From contig OY969556.1 of assembly GCA_963701015.1 (NCBI GenBank), positions 1-64,000 of the forward strand: a stretch of 64,000 nucleotides of DNA, written 5' to 3'. Position numbers and translations under genes: made by a program. Within the stretch, counting starts at the first letter, position 1; every line of letters begins with the position of its first letter. The notes beneath the pieces were generated by a model that made no database searches, had not been told where the DNA came from, and worked only from the letters and a program-made list of their open reading frames with translations. Below, one piece after another: positions 27,274-35,182 of the stretch. Origin of the DNA: MFD09286-c1 sp963701015. Lineage in GTDB: Bacteria; Bacteroidota; Bacteroidia; Bacteroidales; DTGW01.

Positions 27274-27699
27274 TCAATATTCTAATACTCCCGTATGCAT
27301 AATCAATTTCCAGTGATCATGTATTTTGGTATATACTTTACAGACCCGTCCTTTCCAATGATTTTTATTATTGTTTTTATCAATCCACAATGAATCAATA
27401 TCCACAACTGCAAAGGCGCCATCTTTCTCGTCTGAGACAACAATCTTTTTTATGTCTCTAATATTATGAATCAAGGTATAATTATCAAATAAATCCTGCC
27501 AGTTTTTGCTCCATTTTATCTTGTTGAATTTACCTAAAACTAATTCCCAATCTAAAGGGTCATGTGACGAAGATGTTTTTGGCCACGGCCAAACCATATC
27601 GGGATGAAATATTGAAATTAACATTTCAACATCTTGGGTATCCCAGGCTCTTGTTTCTCTGTCAACAATTTCTTTTATTTCAAGTTCTTCTTTTGTCAT
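27274..27699 (-). CDS. DUF4440/SnoaL-like (NTF2 fold) protein (cassette gene)
   Basis: This 141-residue protein has the NTF2-like pattern: an N-terminal helix (KEIVDRETRAWDTQDVEMLISIFHPD), then VVDIDSLWID and HWKGRVCKVYTKIHDHWKLIMHTG. The family covers isomerases, hydrolases and binding proteins, so no reaction can be named. It is a single-gene cassette between attC-like elements B and C. Confidence 0.75.
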   Translation of the reverse strand: MTKEELEIKEIVDRETRAWDTQDVEMLISIFHPDMVWPWPKTSSSHDPLDWELVLGKFNKIKWSKNWQDLFDNYTLIHNIRDIKKIVVSDEKDGAFAVVDIDSLWIDKNNNKNHWKGRVCKVYTKIHDHWKLIMHTGVLEY

Positions 27700-27732
27700 A
27701 TATTATATTTTTATTGCCGCATCAAAAGTTGT

Positions 27733-27859
27733 GCACAAGGTTCCCCGGCTATGTAAATTGCGGCATTTACTTGCAACATTAATAGCACTACAAATATAAT
27801 TAGAAAGCACTGGACTTACAAACCGCTATAACTCGCATTGGGTGTAACTGACGTTGGCG
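27733..27859 (-). repeat. attC-like element C
   Basis: Minus-strand ends are CGCCAAC (27859-27853) and CTTGTGC (27739-27733), against RYYYAAC and GTTRRRY. It shares ACACCCAATGCG-GTTATAGCGGTTTG, the CAGTGCTTTC-AATTATATTTG block and TTGCAAGTAAAT with elements D and F. Confidence 0.65.
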
Positions 27860-27866
27860 GCAGTGG

Positions 27867-28301
27867 TTATTTTTTCATTTTCTTAAACTTTTCTATAGCT
27901 TCTTTTGGAGTCAATGTTTTGATTCCTCTTTTTTTGAAATCCTTATCAAATGTTACAATTTGAATTTCAAATTTCTGAGAAATAACAAATTGATATGAAT
28001 CATCAAAATCTAAACTCATTTCTTTTATATAATTTGCCACATTAATGTTTTCTAATGGCTTAATGCTTAAACAAGAAACGTCGCCGTTAGAAAATAAATC
28101 GAGAATAAACTTATCGAAAATATCAAACCTCTCTAATTTAGTTAAAATAACTCCTATTGAATGTAATGAAAAATCAGAAATTGATAGGTTTTCGGAAGGA
28201 ATTGTCTCTAAGAATACTTTTACTATGTCGGATTGGTCTTGCTCCAAAAGTCTTTCCAACCAAATGTTTGTATCAACAAGGAAATTTATAGGGTTCTCCA
28301 T
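27867..28301 (-). CDS. PIN domain toxin (VapC-like, cassette gene)
   Basis: This 144-residue PIN-domain ribonuclease has acidic residues at VDTNIW (Asp10), SLDFDDSYQ and VTFDKDF, so the active site looks complete. Family members cleave specific RNAs. Its start overlaps the antitoxin gene by 16 bp. The module is one cassette between attC-like elements C and D. Unlike the other two toxins of the array, this one shows no stop codon. Confidence 0.85.
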   Translation of the reverse strand: MENPINFLVDTNIWLERLLEQDQSDIVKVFLETIPSENLSISDFSLHSIGVILTKLERFDIFDKFILDLFSNGDVSCLSIKPLENINVANYIKEMSLDFDDSYQFVISQKFEIQIVTFDKDFKKRGIKTLTPKEAIEKFKKMKK

Positions 28302-28504
28302 TGAAGGGAAAGTTTTTGCAACTCAATGGAAGAATATTTTTTCTTATAATCTTTTAATCCACCAGCCCAATCCTGCTTTAATATCTTAGATGGTTTATTT
28401 ATATTCCTTTGTGATAATAAATAGTCTAAGTAATCATCCAATTTTGTAACCAAACTTGGAGATAACTGATTAATCTTTTTTTCTATTGTTTTTATACTAT
28501 TCAT
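28286..28504 (-). CDS. Antitoxin partner of the PIN toxin (DUF2281-like)
   Basis: This 72-residue protein has an N-terminal helical region with a short dimerisation-type segment (LVTKLDDYLDYLLSQ) and the C-terminal LKQDWAGGLKDYKKKYSS-LQ block typical of DUF2281-type antitoxins paired with PIN toxins. It precedes and overlaps the toxin gene, as expected for a type II module in which the antitoxin is made first and neutralises the nuclease. Confidence 0.8.
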   Translation of the reverse strand: MNSIKTIEKKINQLSPSLVTKLDDYLDYLLSQRNINKPSKILKQDWAGGLKDYKKKYSSIELQKLSLQWRTL

Positions 28505-28568
28505 AACACAAAGATAATAACTTTTGATAAAAAGTAAAATGCTTGAATTTGCGTTTCCTGACCATTGT

Positions 28569-28697
28569 ACCCAACGTTCGAAGACAATCGCCAGTAAGGG
28601 TTTTACTTGCAGAGTTTATACTGTTTTTCAAATATAATTGGAAAGCACTGAACCTGCAAACCGCTATAACCCGCATTGGGTGTAACCGGTGTTGAGC
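28569..28697 (-). repeat. attC-like element D (consensus ends intact)
   Basis: On the minus strand the element starts with GCTCAAC (28697-28691), a full RYYYAAC match, and ends with GTTGGGT (28575-28569), a full GTTRRRY match. The ends can pair with each other. Internal blocks are ACACCCAATGCGGGTTATAG, GGTTCAGTGCTTTCC and CTGCAAGTAAAA. It is 129 bp long and lies between the lipoprotein gene and the PIN module. Confidence 0.75.
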
Positions 28698-28731
28698 TTT
28701 CGTGCTTTTAGATTTTTATATAATAATTCTC

Positions 28732-29184
28732 CTATTTTGTCAATTTGTCAATTTTTGGATGTGTAATTTCTCCATCTTTAAGATTAATCTTATTAATGCT
28801 TAACTTATCTATGTTTATTAAATAATAATGCCATTTTTCTTGATTAGGAGAACATGAAACAATCATCATTTTGTCTTTAATAAAGTCTTTGCTTTTTTTT
28901 GCATGAAAATAGTCACACATATCATCAATCTTTTTACTATCAGTAATTATATCTTTGAGAATCTTGAAATCATTATCCTTTGGAAAGTTTGATGACGAAA
29001 TCCATTTACCGGGATATTGAATGTCAAGATTTTTTGAATTATTATTTACATTGTCTTGTTTAAGTGAATCATTATCATCAAGCATATCTAAAATACCCGT
29101 TGGATTATTCTTTAGTGACGAATTACTGATATTGCTGCATGAAACGCAGATTATAACAAATATTAATATTATTATTTGTCTCAT
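28732..29184 (-). CDS. Small lipoprotein, unknown (cassette gene)
   Basis: This 150-residue protein has a lipoprotein signal (MRQIIILIFVIICVSC) with the acylated Cys at position 16. An Asn/Ser/Asp-rich linker follows, then a compact domain (PGKWISSSNFP, MMIVSCSPNQEKWHYYLIN). No family is recognised. Upstream on the minus strand it directly abuts the broken ParE gene; downstream it ends at attC-like element D, so it is probably a cassette cargo. Confidence 0.65.
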   Translation of the reverse strand: MRQIIILIFVIICVSCSNISNSSLKNNPTGILDMLDDNDSLKQDNVNNNSKNLDIQYPGKWISSSNFPKDNDFKILKDIITDSKKIDDMCDYFHAKKSKDFIKDKMMIVSCSPNQEKWHYYLINIDKLSINKINLKDGEITHPKIDKLTK

Positions 29185-29239
29185 AGAAATAGATTTTAAA
29201 AGTTTGTTTAATATATATCATATGTTGTAGCATGACCGC

Positions 29240-29431
29240 TAACTCTCGAATAAATTTATCATTAAATTCTGGAACTATTCTTCCTATATATGGATTGATA
29301 ATTATCTCTTGTGCCCTTTAATAAATCTTTTGTGCTGTAATTGTCGCATATTTAACCGAATCATCAGCTATAAAATCAAATATCTCATTTAAGTCTTCAA
29401 TAGAAATCTCCGTCCAAACTATCTTGACCAT
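29240..29431 (-). pseudogene. ParE/RelE-type toxin remnant with in-frame TAA and lost 3' end
   Basis: ATG at 29431 opens a frame that reads VWTEISIEDLNEIFDFIADD and continues to TAA at 29320-29318 (codon 38). In the same frame it goes on with RAQEIIINPYIGRIVPEFND-FIREL, the ParE signature. Homologous sequence ends at the GAGTTA codons (29240), where the expected IEGNYRI-type C-terminus is missing. It overlaps the antitoxin gene by 13 bp. The loss point coincides with GTTAGCG (29243-29237), similar to an attC end. Confidence 0.75.
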
Positions 29432-29601
29432 TTATCAATTATTAATTTGACATCTTCATTTGAGACTACTTTGCCTGACTCAGATTGCTTAATTCCTTCT
29501 TCGACTTTTTCAATAAATATCAATTGATCTATCAATTCGTCTATTGTAAAAGAATCGGGTAATTCATTTACTGTTTTACTTAATATTTTTTTTGTAAGCA
29601 T
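29419..29601 (-). CDS. Antitoxin of the broken ParE module
   Basis: This 60-residue protein has the sequence features of small type II antitoxins: SFTIDELIDQLIFIEKVEEGIKQ in the first half and SNEDVKLIIDKW at the end. It lies directly upstream of, and overlaps by 13 bp, the ParE-like toxin, which carries an in-frame stop and has lost its 3' end. The antitoxin frame is intact. It is part of a cassette ending at the junction with the lipoprotein gene. Confidence 0.75.
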   Translation of the reverse strand: MLTKKILSKTVNELPDSFTIDELIDQLIFIEKVEEGIKQSESGKVVSNEDVKLIIDKWSR

Positions 29602-29671
29602 ATCTTTTTATTGTAAATATAATAAATTTTGAAATTTGATTTATATCCTTACGTAAATCGACTTCAATTAA

Positions 29672-29800
29672 GCCTAAAGTTTCTCGGCTATGTAAAGAAG
29701 GGGTTTTATTTGCAGTATTTGTTAAGTTGAATAAATATATCATAACATACTGAACTTTGTGAATCGCTATAACCCGCATTAGAGGTGAACGGTGTTGGAC
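29672..29800 (-). repeat. attC-like element E
   Basis: The minus strand begins GTCCAAC (29800-29794, full RYYYAAC) and ends TTTAGGC (29678-29672), one base from GTTRRRY. It shares ATGCGGGTTATAGCG and AGTTCAGT with the family and is 129 bp long. It separates the RelE module from the ParE module. Confidence 0.65.
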
Positions 29801-29811
29801 AAAGTGCATTA

Positions 29812-30168
29812 TTATTCAATACTATTTATAAAATCATTCAATTCTTTATCTGTTATAGAAGCTATCTTGCTTTTATCATATATAGATATCAAGTATACAA
29901 TAACTCTTTCTCCATCCTGTTCAATAAATCCAATCAATTCTGTATCAAGATGGCTAATAACTCTCAATCCTCCACTTTTGCCTTTTCCTTTGCTTTTTAC
30001 GGCTAATCGTATTTTAAAGGAGTCATGTCAAAGTGGTTAACCTAATTTTGGATTTTCAAACAATTTTTTCTCAAGTTTTATTAATTCTTTGGTCAAAGAA
30101 GGATATTTCTTTAATAGAGGCTTTGCTTGTCGTTGAAAACTCTTTGTTATCTTAACGATTACTTTCAT
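29812..30168 (-). pseudogene. RelE-type toxin with two in-frame stops
   Basis: A 118-codon frame runs from ATG 30168 to TAA 29814-29812. It has TAA at 30039-30037 (codon 44) and TGA at 30030-30028 (codon 47), with no frameshift. The translation resembles RelE toxins on both sides: SFQRQAKPLLKKYPSL before, then HDSFKIRLAVKSKGKGKSGG, LRVIS and VIVYLISIYDKS after. The wild-type turn between would be LGxPLGHDSF or similar. It overlaps its antitoxin gene by 17 bp. The toxin cannot be made as a full protein without readthrough of both stops. Confidence 0.8.
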
Positions 30169-30376
30169 TTACAAAATCAGAAAGAGTTTGTAACTTTTTA
30201 CCGTGTTTTGCTGCAGTTTTAATCTCACTCAATCCATCCCTAATAGCTAAAAAAACTTCAAGTTTCTTTTGTAATTTAGCATAATCATTATTTATTTTCT
30301 CCCATTTATCAAATGGAACTATAACTGAGGTTTTTATTCCCCGATTATCAACAATATATTGAGTTGTGTTTTTCAT
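30152..30376 (-). CDS. Antitoxin of the broken RelE module
   Basis: I start at ATG 30376 (MKNTTQYIVDNRGIKTSVIVPF), since the frame upstream of it runs through attC-like element F and is not coding. The 74-residue protein matches Phd/RelB-type antitoxins: a DNA-binding N-terminus (TSVIVPFDKWEKINNDYAKL) followed by helices. It precedes and overlaps the RelE-like pseudogene. The antitoxin frame is intact while its toxin is not. Confidence 0.75.
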   Translation of the reverse strand: MKNTTQYIVDNRGIKTSVIVPFDKWEKINNDYAKLQKKLEVFLAIRDGLSEIKTAAKHGKKLQTLSDFVNESNR

Positions 30377-30448
30377 TATATTCCTTATTTTACAAATGTA
30401 ATCTTTTGTAAATTTCGTTGCAACTTTTGATTTCAGCTTTTGCATTTT

Positions 30449-30579
30449 GCCCAACGTTTCCCAACTACACCGCAGTATATGATTTACTTGCAATAGTTGC
30501 CAAGCTATACAAATATAATTAGAATCCACTGAACTTAGCAAACCGCTATAATCCGCATTGGGTGTGAATGGTGTTGAGC
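30449..30579 (-). repeat. attC-like element F (consensus ends intact)
   Basis: The minus strand begins GCTCAAC (30579-30573) and ends GTTGGGC (30455-30449), both full matches to RYYYAAC and GTTRRRY, and 6 of 7 bases pair between them. Inner ACACC and GGTGT can also pair, as L'' and L' would. It is 131 bp long and lies between the T9SS gene and the RelE module. Confidence 0.75.
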
Positions 30580-30588
30580 GTTCGTGCA

Positions 30589-31509
30589 TTATTGCTTTAT
30601 AAATTTAGTCATAAAATTTTTTTCTCCTGATTTAAGCTTCAACAAATAAAATCCATTTTGGAAATCTGTCATATTAATATTAATTTGACCATTATTATTA
30701 TAAACTTTATTTATAATAGATTTACCAACTAAATCATATATTGAAACAAGATATTTTCTATCTGTGGCCTCTGGAATATCAATTTTTAAAACATTTATAA
30801 CTGGATTAGGATAAATCTTAATATTTAGTTCTGATATTTCTTTAACAGTTAAAACTATCTTAATATAACAATCATTATAATCTAAATTATGCCAAGCTAC
30901 AGAATCATTCACTTTAGAACATGTTAAATTCATTGAATCTGGAATCTCTGTTTCAAATAATCGCGGAGATGCTGGAAATAATGGACCATGAATACTACCA
31001 ATATTTTCAATCCAAATTTCAGTCAATTCTCCAAAACCACCGTTTGATTTATTAAAAAAATATCTTTTATAATATTGATTGAAAATTGATATGCTATCAA
31101 TTTTTGTTATATAAAAATATTTATTCATTTGCGGAAGACTATATCTAATGGAATCACCAATATGCATATTGAAATTATATAGCGTATCTAACTTATTTAA
31201 AGTATCAATATAAAAGACCATTTTATTTTCAACTCTAATATAGCCTATTTTTTTTGGGTTCGAAGACTTTAGGAAATCGCTGTCTCCACTTAAATACATT
31301 TTATTCCATAATTTTGTTCCAATTAATGTGTCTCCAGCAAAACCAAAAATATTTGTCACAGTAGAAACAAAGTCAGGGTATTGCAAACTGCCTTGTGGAT
31401 ATGTATAAGCTATATTCCATGTAGAATTTGTATTGTAAAAACCAATAGTTGTTTGGCTGTAACTGTATTTAACTGAAACAAACAATAAGATAATTATTAA
31501 CTTTTTCAT
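30589..31509 (-). CDS. T9SS type A sorting domain protein (cassette gene)
   Basis: I start at ATG 31509, which begins a clean signal peptide (MKKLIIILLFVSVKYSYSQ); the frame extends to 31533 without support. The 306-residue protein has a beta-rich middle of unknown family. Its C-terminal sorting domain reads LNIKIYPNPVINVLKID to GFYLLKLKSGEKNFMTKFIKQ, which directs export by the type IX system. It is the first cassette of the array, between elements G and F. Confidence 0.8.
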   Translation of the reverse strand: MKKLIIILLFVSVKYSYSQTTIGFYNTNSTWNIAYTYPQGSLQYPDFVSTVTNIFGFAGDTLIGTKLWNKMYLSGDSDFLKSSNPKKIGYIRVENKMVFYIDTLNKLDTLYNFNMHIGDSIRYSLPQMNKYFYITKIDSISIFNQYYKRYFFNKSNGGFGELTEIWIENIGSIHGPLFPASPRLFETEIPDSMNLTCSKVNDSVAWHNLDYNDCYIKIVLTVKEISELNIKIYPNPVINVLKIDIPEATDRKYLVSIYDLVGKSIINKVYNNNGQININMTDFQNGFYLLKLKSGEKNFMTKFIKQ

Positions 31510-31536
31510 ATATCCAGATATTTGTTTTTGCAATAT

Positions 31537-31665
31537 ATCAAAGGTTCGCGGCTAAGTTGCGTGCGTGATTTTCTTGCAATAGTTGTCAAGTTAAACAAAT
31601 ATAACAAAAATTTACTAGACTTTGTGAATTACTATAATTCACTTTGGGCGTGAACCGGTGGAAAT
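31537..31665 (-). repeat. attC-like element G (ends diverged)
   Basis: This 129-bp region keeps the family blocks in order (GGTTCACGCCCAAAGTGAATTATAG, CACAAAGTC-AGTAA, ACTATTGCAAG-AAAT) but has TTTCCAC near 31665 and CTTTGAT at 31543-31537 in place of consensus ends. It is the tRNA-side end of the array and probably an inactive remnant. Confidence 0.5.
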
Positions 31666-31821
31666 GTCCGTAATCATTTGCCTTGAAATAAACAAATCGT
31701 GATTTAAGAAAAGGATTTCGGCCATTACATTGCATTCGTTACCGAAATATTTTAAATTATTTTCGGTACCCAGGTCGCCAAAGCAATAAATTTTAGGATT
31801 ATCAAGATGAAAAATTTCGGT
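31639..31821 (-). pseudogene. Gene fragment without a start, unknown
   Basis: On the minus strand an open frame of 60 codons (after TAA 31824-31822, ending TGA 31641-31639) reads IFHLDNPKIYCFGDLGTE and continues EILFLNHDLFISRQM. The frame begins without an ATG and its last codons run into element G. The amino-acid composition looks coding. I cannot identify the family. It may be the 3' part of a lost cassette gene. Confidence 0.45.
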
Positions 31822-31900
31822 TTATATTTAATTAAAATAGTAACCTAAAAGGTCACCTTAACATTTGTATTTTTCGAATTAATTTGATTGAGAAAAAATA

Positions 31901-31936
31901 AAAAAACGCCTAAATAGTGATATTTAAGCGTTTTTG
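31901..31936 (-). terminator. Terminator after tRNA-Ser
   Basis: AAAAACGCCTAAAT and ATATTTAAGCGTTTTT form a strong stem with A/T flanks, 22 bp downstream of the tRNA-Ser gene in its direction. It would also work on the opposite strand. Confidence 0.75.
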
Positions 31937-31957
31937 AATTTTTTAGTAGGTATTGTT

Positions 31958-32047
<90 letters not shown>

Positions 32048-32386
32048 GGATTCATGGATTAATTATTCTCCGCCTTTTATAAGCGTGCACAAAAGTATAA
32101 AAACACTTCAGAATAGCAAAAATTATTTTCAATTTTCGAATTTCAAAGTAATTAAAACATTAAATAAAATTTATAATTTATATTAATGTTAATAATTATA
32201 ATGATTCTTAAGTTAACAAAGGAATAATACAATGAATAAATTGAAACTTTTGTTGACTGGTCAAATTAATTTTAAGGAATGATAATTTCCTATTATTAAT
32301 AAAATAGGTAATTAATTATTAATTGGAAACAAAAATGAGGTAAACAGTTTGAATAAGAAATAACGAAATCAATCCTTTGATTATCA
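32048..32386. other. Intergenic region without recognised features
   Basis: These 339 bp between tRNA-Ser and clpS are AT-rich. I see no ORF, repeat, or RNA gene. The tRNA promoter is presumably in the part next to 32047. Confidence 0.5.
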
Positions 32387-32674
32387 TTAATTAATGCTAA
32401 CCTTTAATCCACGACGTACTAATTCCTTTTTAAATGGTATTAATAAATCAAATTGGCCTATTTTAACATCACATTTCCCTTTATAGTGGACTAAAAATGT
32501 GCATTGTTCGGCCTGTTCCATGTTGTGGTTACATACTTCTATCAATGATTCTATTACATATTCAAATGTATGAATTTCATCATTGTGCAATGTCAAATAG
32601 TTAACCAACCCGGGTTTACCATCAATTACCTCTTCAAAATTCTGTGGTTCTTTAATTTTATCCATGTTTTTCAT
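32387..32674 (-). CDS. clpS: ATP-dependent Clp protease adaptor ClpS
   Basis: This 95-residue adaptor delivers N-degron substrates to ClpAP/ClpCP. The conserved LHNDEIHTFEYVIESL holds the Asn/Asp and His that contact the substrate N-terminus, and CTFLVHYKGKCDV is the second conserved strand pair. Start at MKNMDKI or at the second Met (MDKIKEP) are both possible. There is no operon partner; clpA is not in the window. Confidence 0.9.
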   Translation of the reverse strand: MKNMDKIKEPQNFEEVIDGKPGLVNYLTLHNDEIHTFEYVIESLIEVCNHNMEQAEQCTFLVHYKGKCDVKIGQFDLLIPFKKELVRRGLKVSIN

Positions 32675-32801
32675 AAAGTGTAATTTTTTCTCGCAAAATA
32701 AAATTACATCAAACTATAAGTTCTAATATCAAATATAATAAAATTTTAAAAACAATTTATCAACAATTAATGTTAATATTTTTTTATGTGTAAAAATGAC
32801 A

Positions 32802-34592
32802 TTAATTATCTTTTTCAATCTCTTTTGCCCGTTCCAACGGTATCTTTTGATTATCGAAATAAGCTACAATAAACGCTTCTTTAAAGCCTAATTCCTTAAT
32901 TTTCAACAATATGTTGTCGGCATCTATAAAACGTTGAAAAACGCCTGCATAGTATTTATAAAGTTTATTTTCCTGCAATATTTCAATTGTAATAGGTTTC
33001 ATTCCTCCAAAATGATAATAATCAAGTGGTTTGCTAAAAACGCCTAATTGAATTCTATATATAACTCCTTTTGGTATTTCAATTTCATGAGGGAAAGGGT
33101 TTTCTTTGGAATATATTGATTTTCCACCAATTGAAAATTTAATTATAGATGGAAGCGTATCTTCATTTTTAATTTTTTGGTTAGCGGTTAATTCATTTTC
33201 ATAACTTGTAATTTGCTTATACAATTCGTTAATTTGATGTTGTTGCTTTAAAATTAATTTTTCATTTTTTGAATTTTCAGAAAATAATATTGCTCTTTGC
33301 TCTTTATCCTTTAATTCATTAAGAGTTCTTTTATTATTCTGAATCGCTATTATTAACGAATCGGTATTAACTTGTAAATCTAAAGCATTTTGCACTATTT
33401 CAAAAATTGGGGAATTAGTTTCAGTTTTACTAGTCAACCTATTTAAATATTCGTGTTTCGATGTTTCTTTTTGTTGTAATTCGGGTGCATTTATTTTCAA
33501 CTTAGCTATTTCGGCCTCATTAGATTGTTCAATATTTAAAGCTACTACAGGCAATGGTTTTGAAATTTGATAAATTGTTGAAAATCCCAAAGTGTTTTCA
33601 CGATCAGATACAAAGTAAATGAATTTTGAGGTTACAAATAAATTGTAATCGTTCCATTGTGAATTTATTGGAAATGATAATTGTTCAGGTTCCGACCATT
33701 CGTTATTATTATTATAATTCGACTTAAAAATGTCAAAACCTCCCAAACTATTATGGCCTTTTGAAGCAAAATACAAAGTACTGGTTTGCTCGTCGAAAAA
33801 CGGGTAATCACAATCTAAGCCTGAATTAATTTTTTGTCCAAGGTTTTCTGGCTCACTCCACAAATTATCAGTTGTTAATTTTATTCTGAAAATTTCTGTG
33901 GAATTTGAGTTTGAATTTGATTTTGCGGAAAAATAATAATAATGGTCAACATTTAATGTAGAATCGATGAAAATGGTTATTGGATTGTTAATTTTTGGGA
34001 CTTTATTTATTTTAAAAAGTTTTAATCCTGTTTTTTTTGCAATAATACTTAAAACACTATCATTTTGAACTTGAAATTTGTCTATAACCATTGGTTGAAT
34101 TGCCTTTGCGAAAAACTTTATAGCTGAATTTACTTTCTCAATTTCACCAGATGTGCCCATTTTGTAGTTATCCTGCCATCTGGCACGTTTTTTAAATTCA
34201 TTTAAAGCATCTAAAGCTTCGTTAAATTTAAATAAACGATAATATTCCCGGTAAAGATAGAACCATGCATTTATATTGACATTTTTGAGTGTTGCAAATT
34301 TAAGGTTATCAATTGCTTCCAATGGTTGAATATTCAACTCCGACAAACTTGCTCCCAGATAGTAGTGATAAAGCGGATCTTGAGGAAAACGTTCCAAAAG
34401 TTTTTGAAATCCTTCTTTCGCAGAAACAAATTGTTTATTGGTAAATAAATCTATTGCACTTTGTGCCTGAGGTGAAATGCTGCGCTGGCAACCGGCATTG
34501 TTAAAACATAATAGCAGAACAATTGCAAAAAATAATTGTTTTGCATGTTGAAAAAATGATTGCGAATTATGTTTAATTAATCTAAAAAACAA
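32802..34592 (-). CDS. TPR/PD40/SPOR-like lipoprotein
   Basis: This 596-residue envelope protein has an N-terminal lipoprotein-like signal ending in NNAGC. TPR-type helices follow (residues about 40-150, LFTNKQFVSAKEGFQKLLERFP and DPLYHYYLGASL). Next is a beta-propeller of PD40-like repeats (LYFASKGHNSLGGFDIFKS), then a coiled coil (about residues 400-470). The SPOR-like end reads IYRIQLGVFSKPLDYYHFGGM to KELGFKEAFIVAYF, which would bind denuded peptidoglycan. It resembles OmpA-associated PD40 proteins of Bacteroidota, but no OmpA domain is visible. It is divergent from bcp. Confidence 0.75.
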   Translation of the reverse strand: MFFRLIKHNSQSFFQHAKQLFFAIVLLLCFNNAGCQRSISPQAQSAIDLFTNKQFVSAKEGFQKLLERFPQDPLYHYYLGASLSELNIQPLEAIDNLKFATLKNVNINAWFYLYREYYRLFKFNEALDALNEFKKRARWQDNYKMGTSGEIEKVNSAIKFFAKAIQPMVIDKFQVQNDSVLSIIAKKTGLKLFKINKVPKINNPITIFIDSTLNVDHYYYFSAKSNSNSNSTEIFRIKLTTDNLWSEPENLGQKINSGLDCDYPFFDEQTSTLYFASKGHNSLGGFDIFKSNYNNNNEWSEPEQLSFPINSQWNDYNLFVTSKFIYFVSDRENTLGFSTIYQISKPLPVVALNIEQSNEAEIAKLKINAPELQQKETSKHEYLNRLTSKTETNSPIFEIVQNALDLQVNTDSLIIAIQNNKRTLNELKDKEQRAILFSENSKNEKLILKQQHQINELYKQITSYENELTANQKIKNEDTLPSIIKFSIGGKSIYSKENPFPHEIEIPKGVIYRIQLGVFSKPLDYYHFGGMKPITIEILQENKLYKYYAGVFQRFIDADNILLKIKELGFKEAFIVAYFDNQKIPLERAKEIEKDN

Positions 34593-34656
34593 TTTTATTT
34601 TTATAGTGTTTTAATTTCCACACAAAATTATTCAAACATTTAAACTTCTTAATATT

Positions 34657-35121
<465 letters not shown>

Positions 35122-35182
35122 TTAAACACCATAAACGTAATATTTAATTTTAATTTATAAATACATAAATATTTATGATTAA

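Noticed and set aside
20892..30376. Alternative genetic code or stop-codon reassignment
   Set aside because: TAG, TAA and TGA all interrupt different genes, while core genes in the window end normally at these codons and have none inside.
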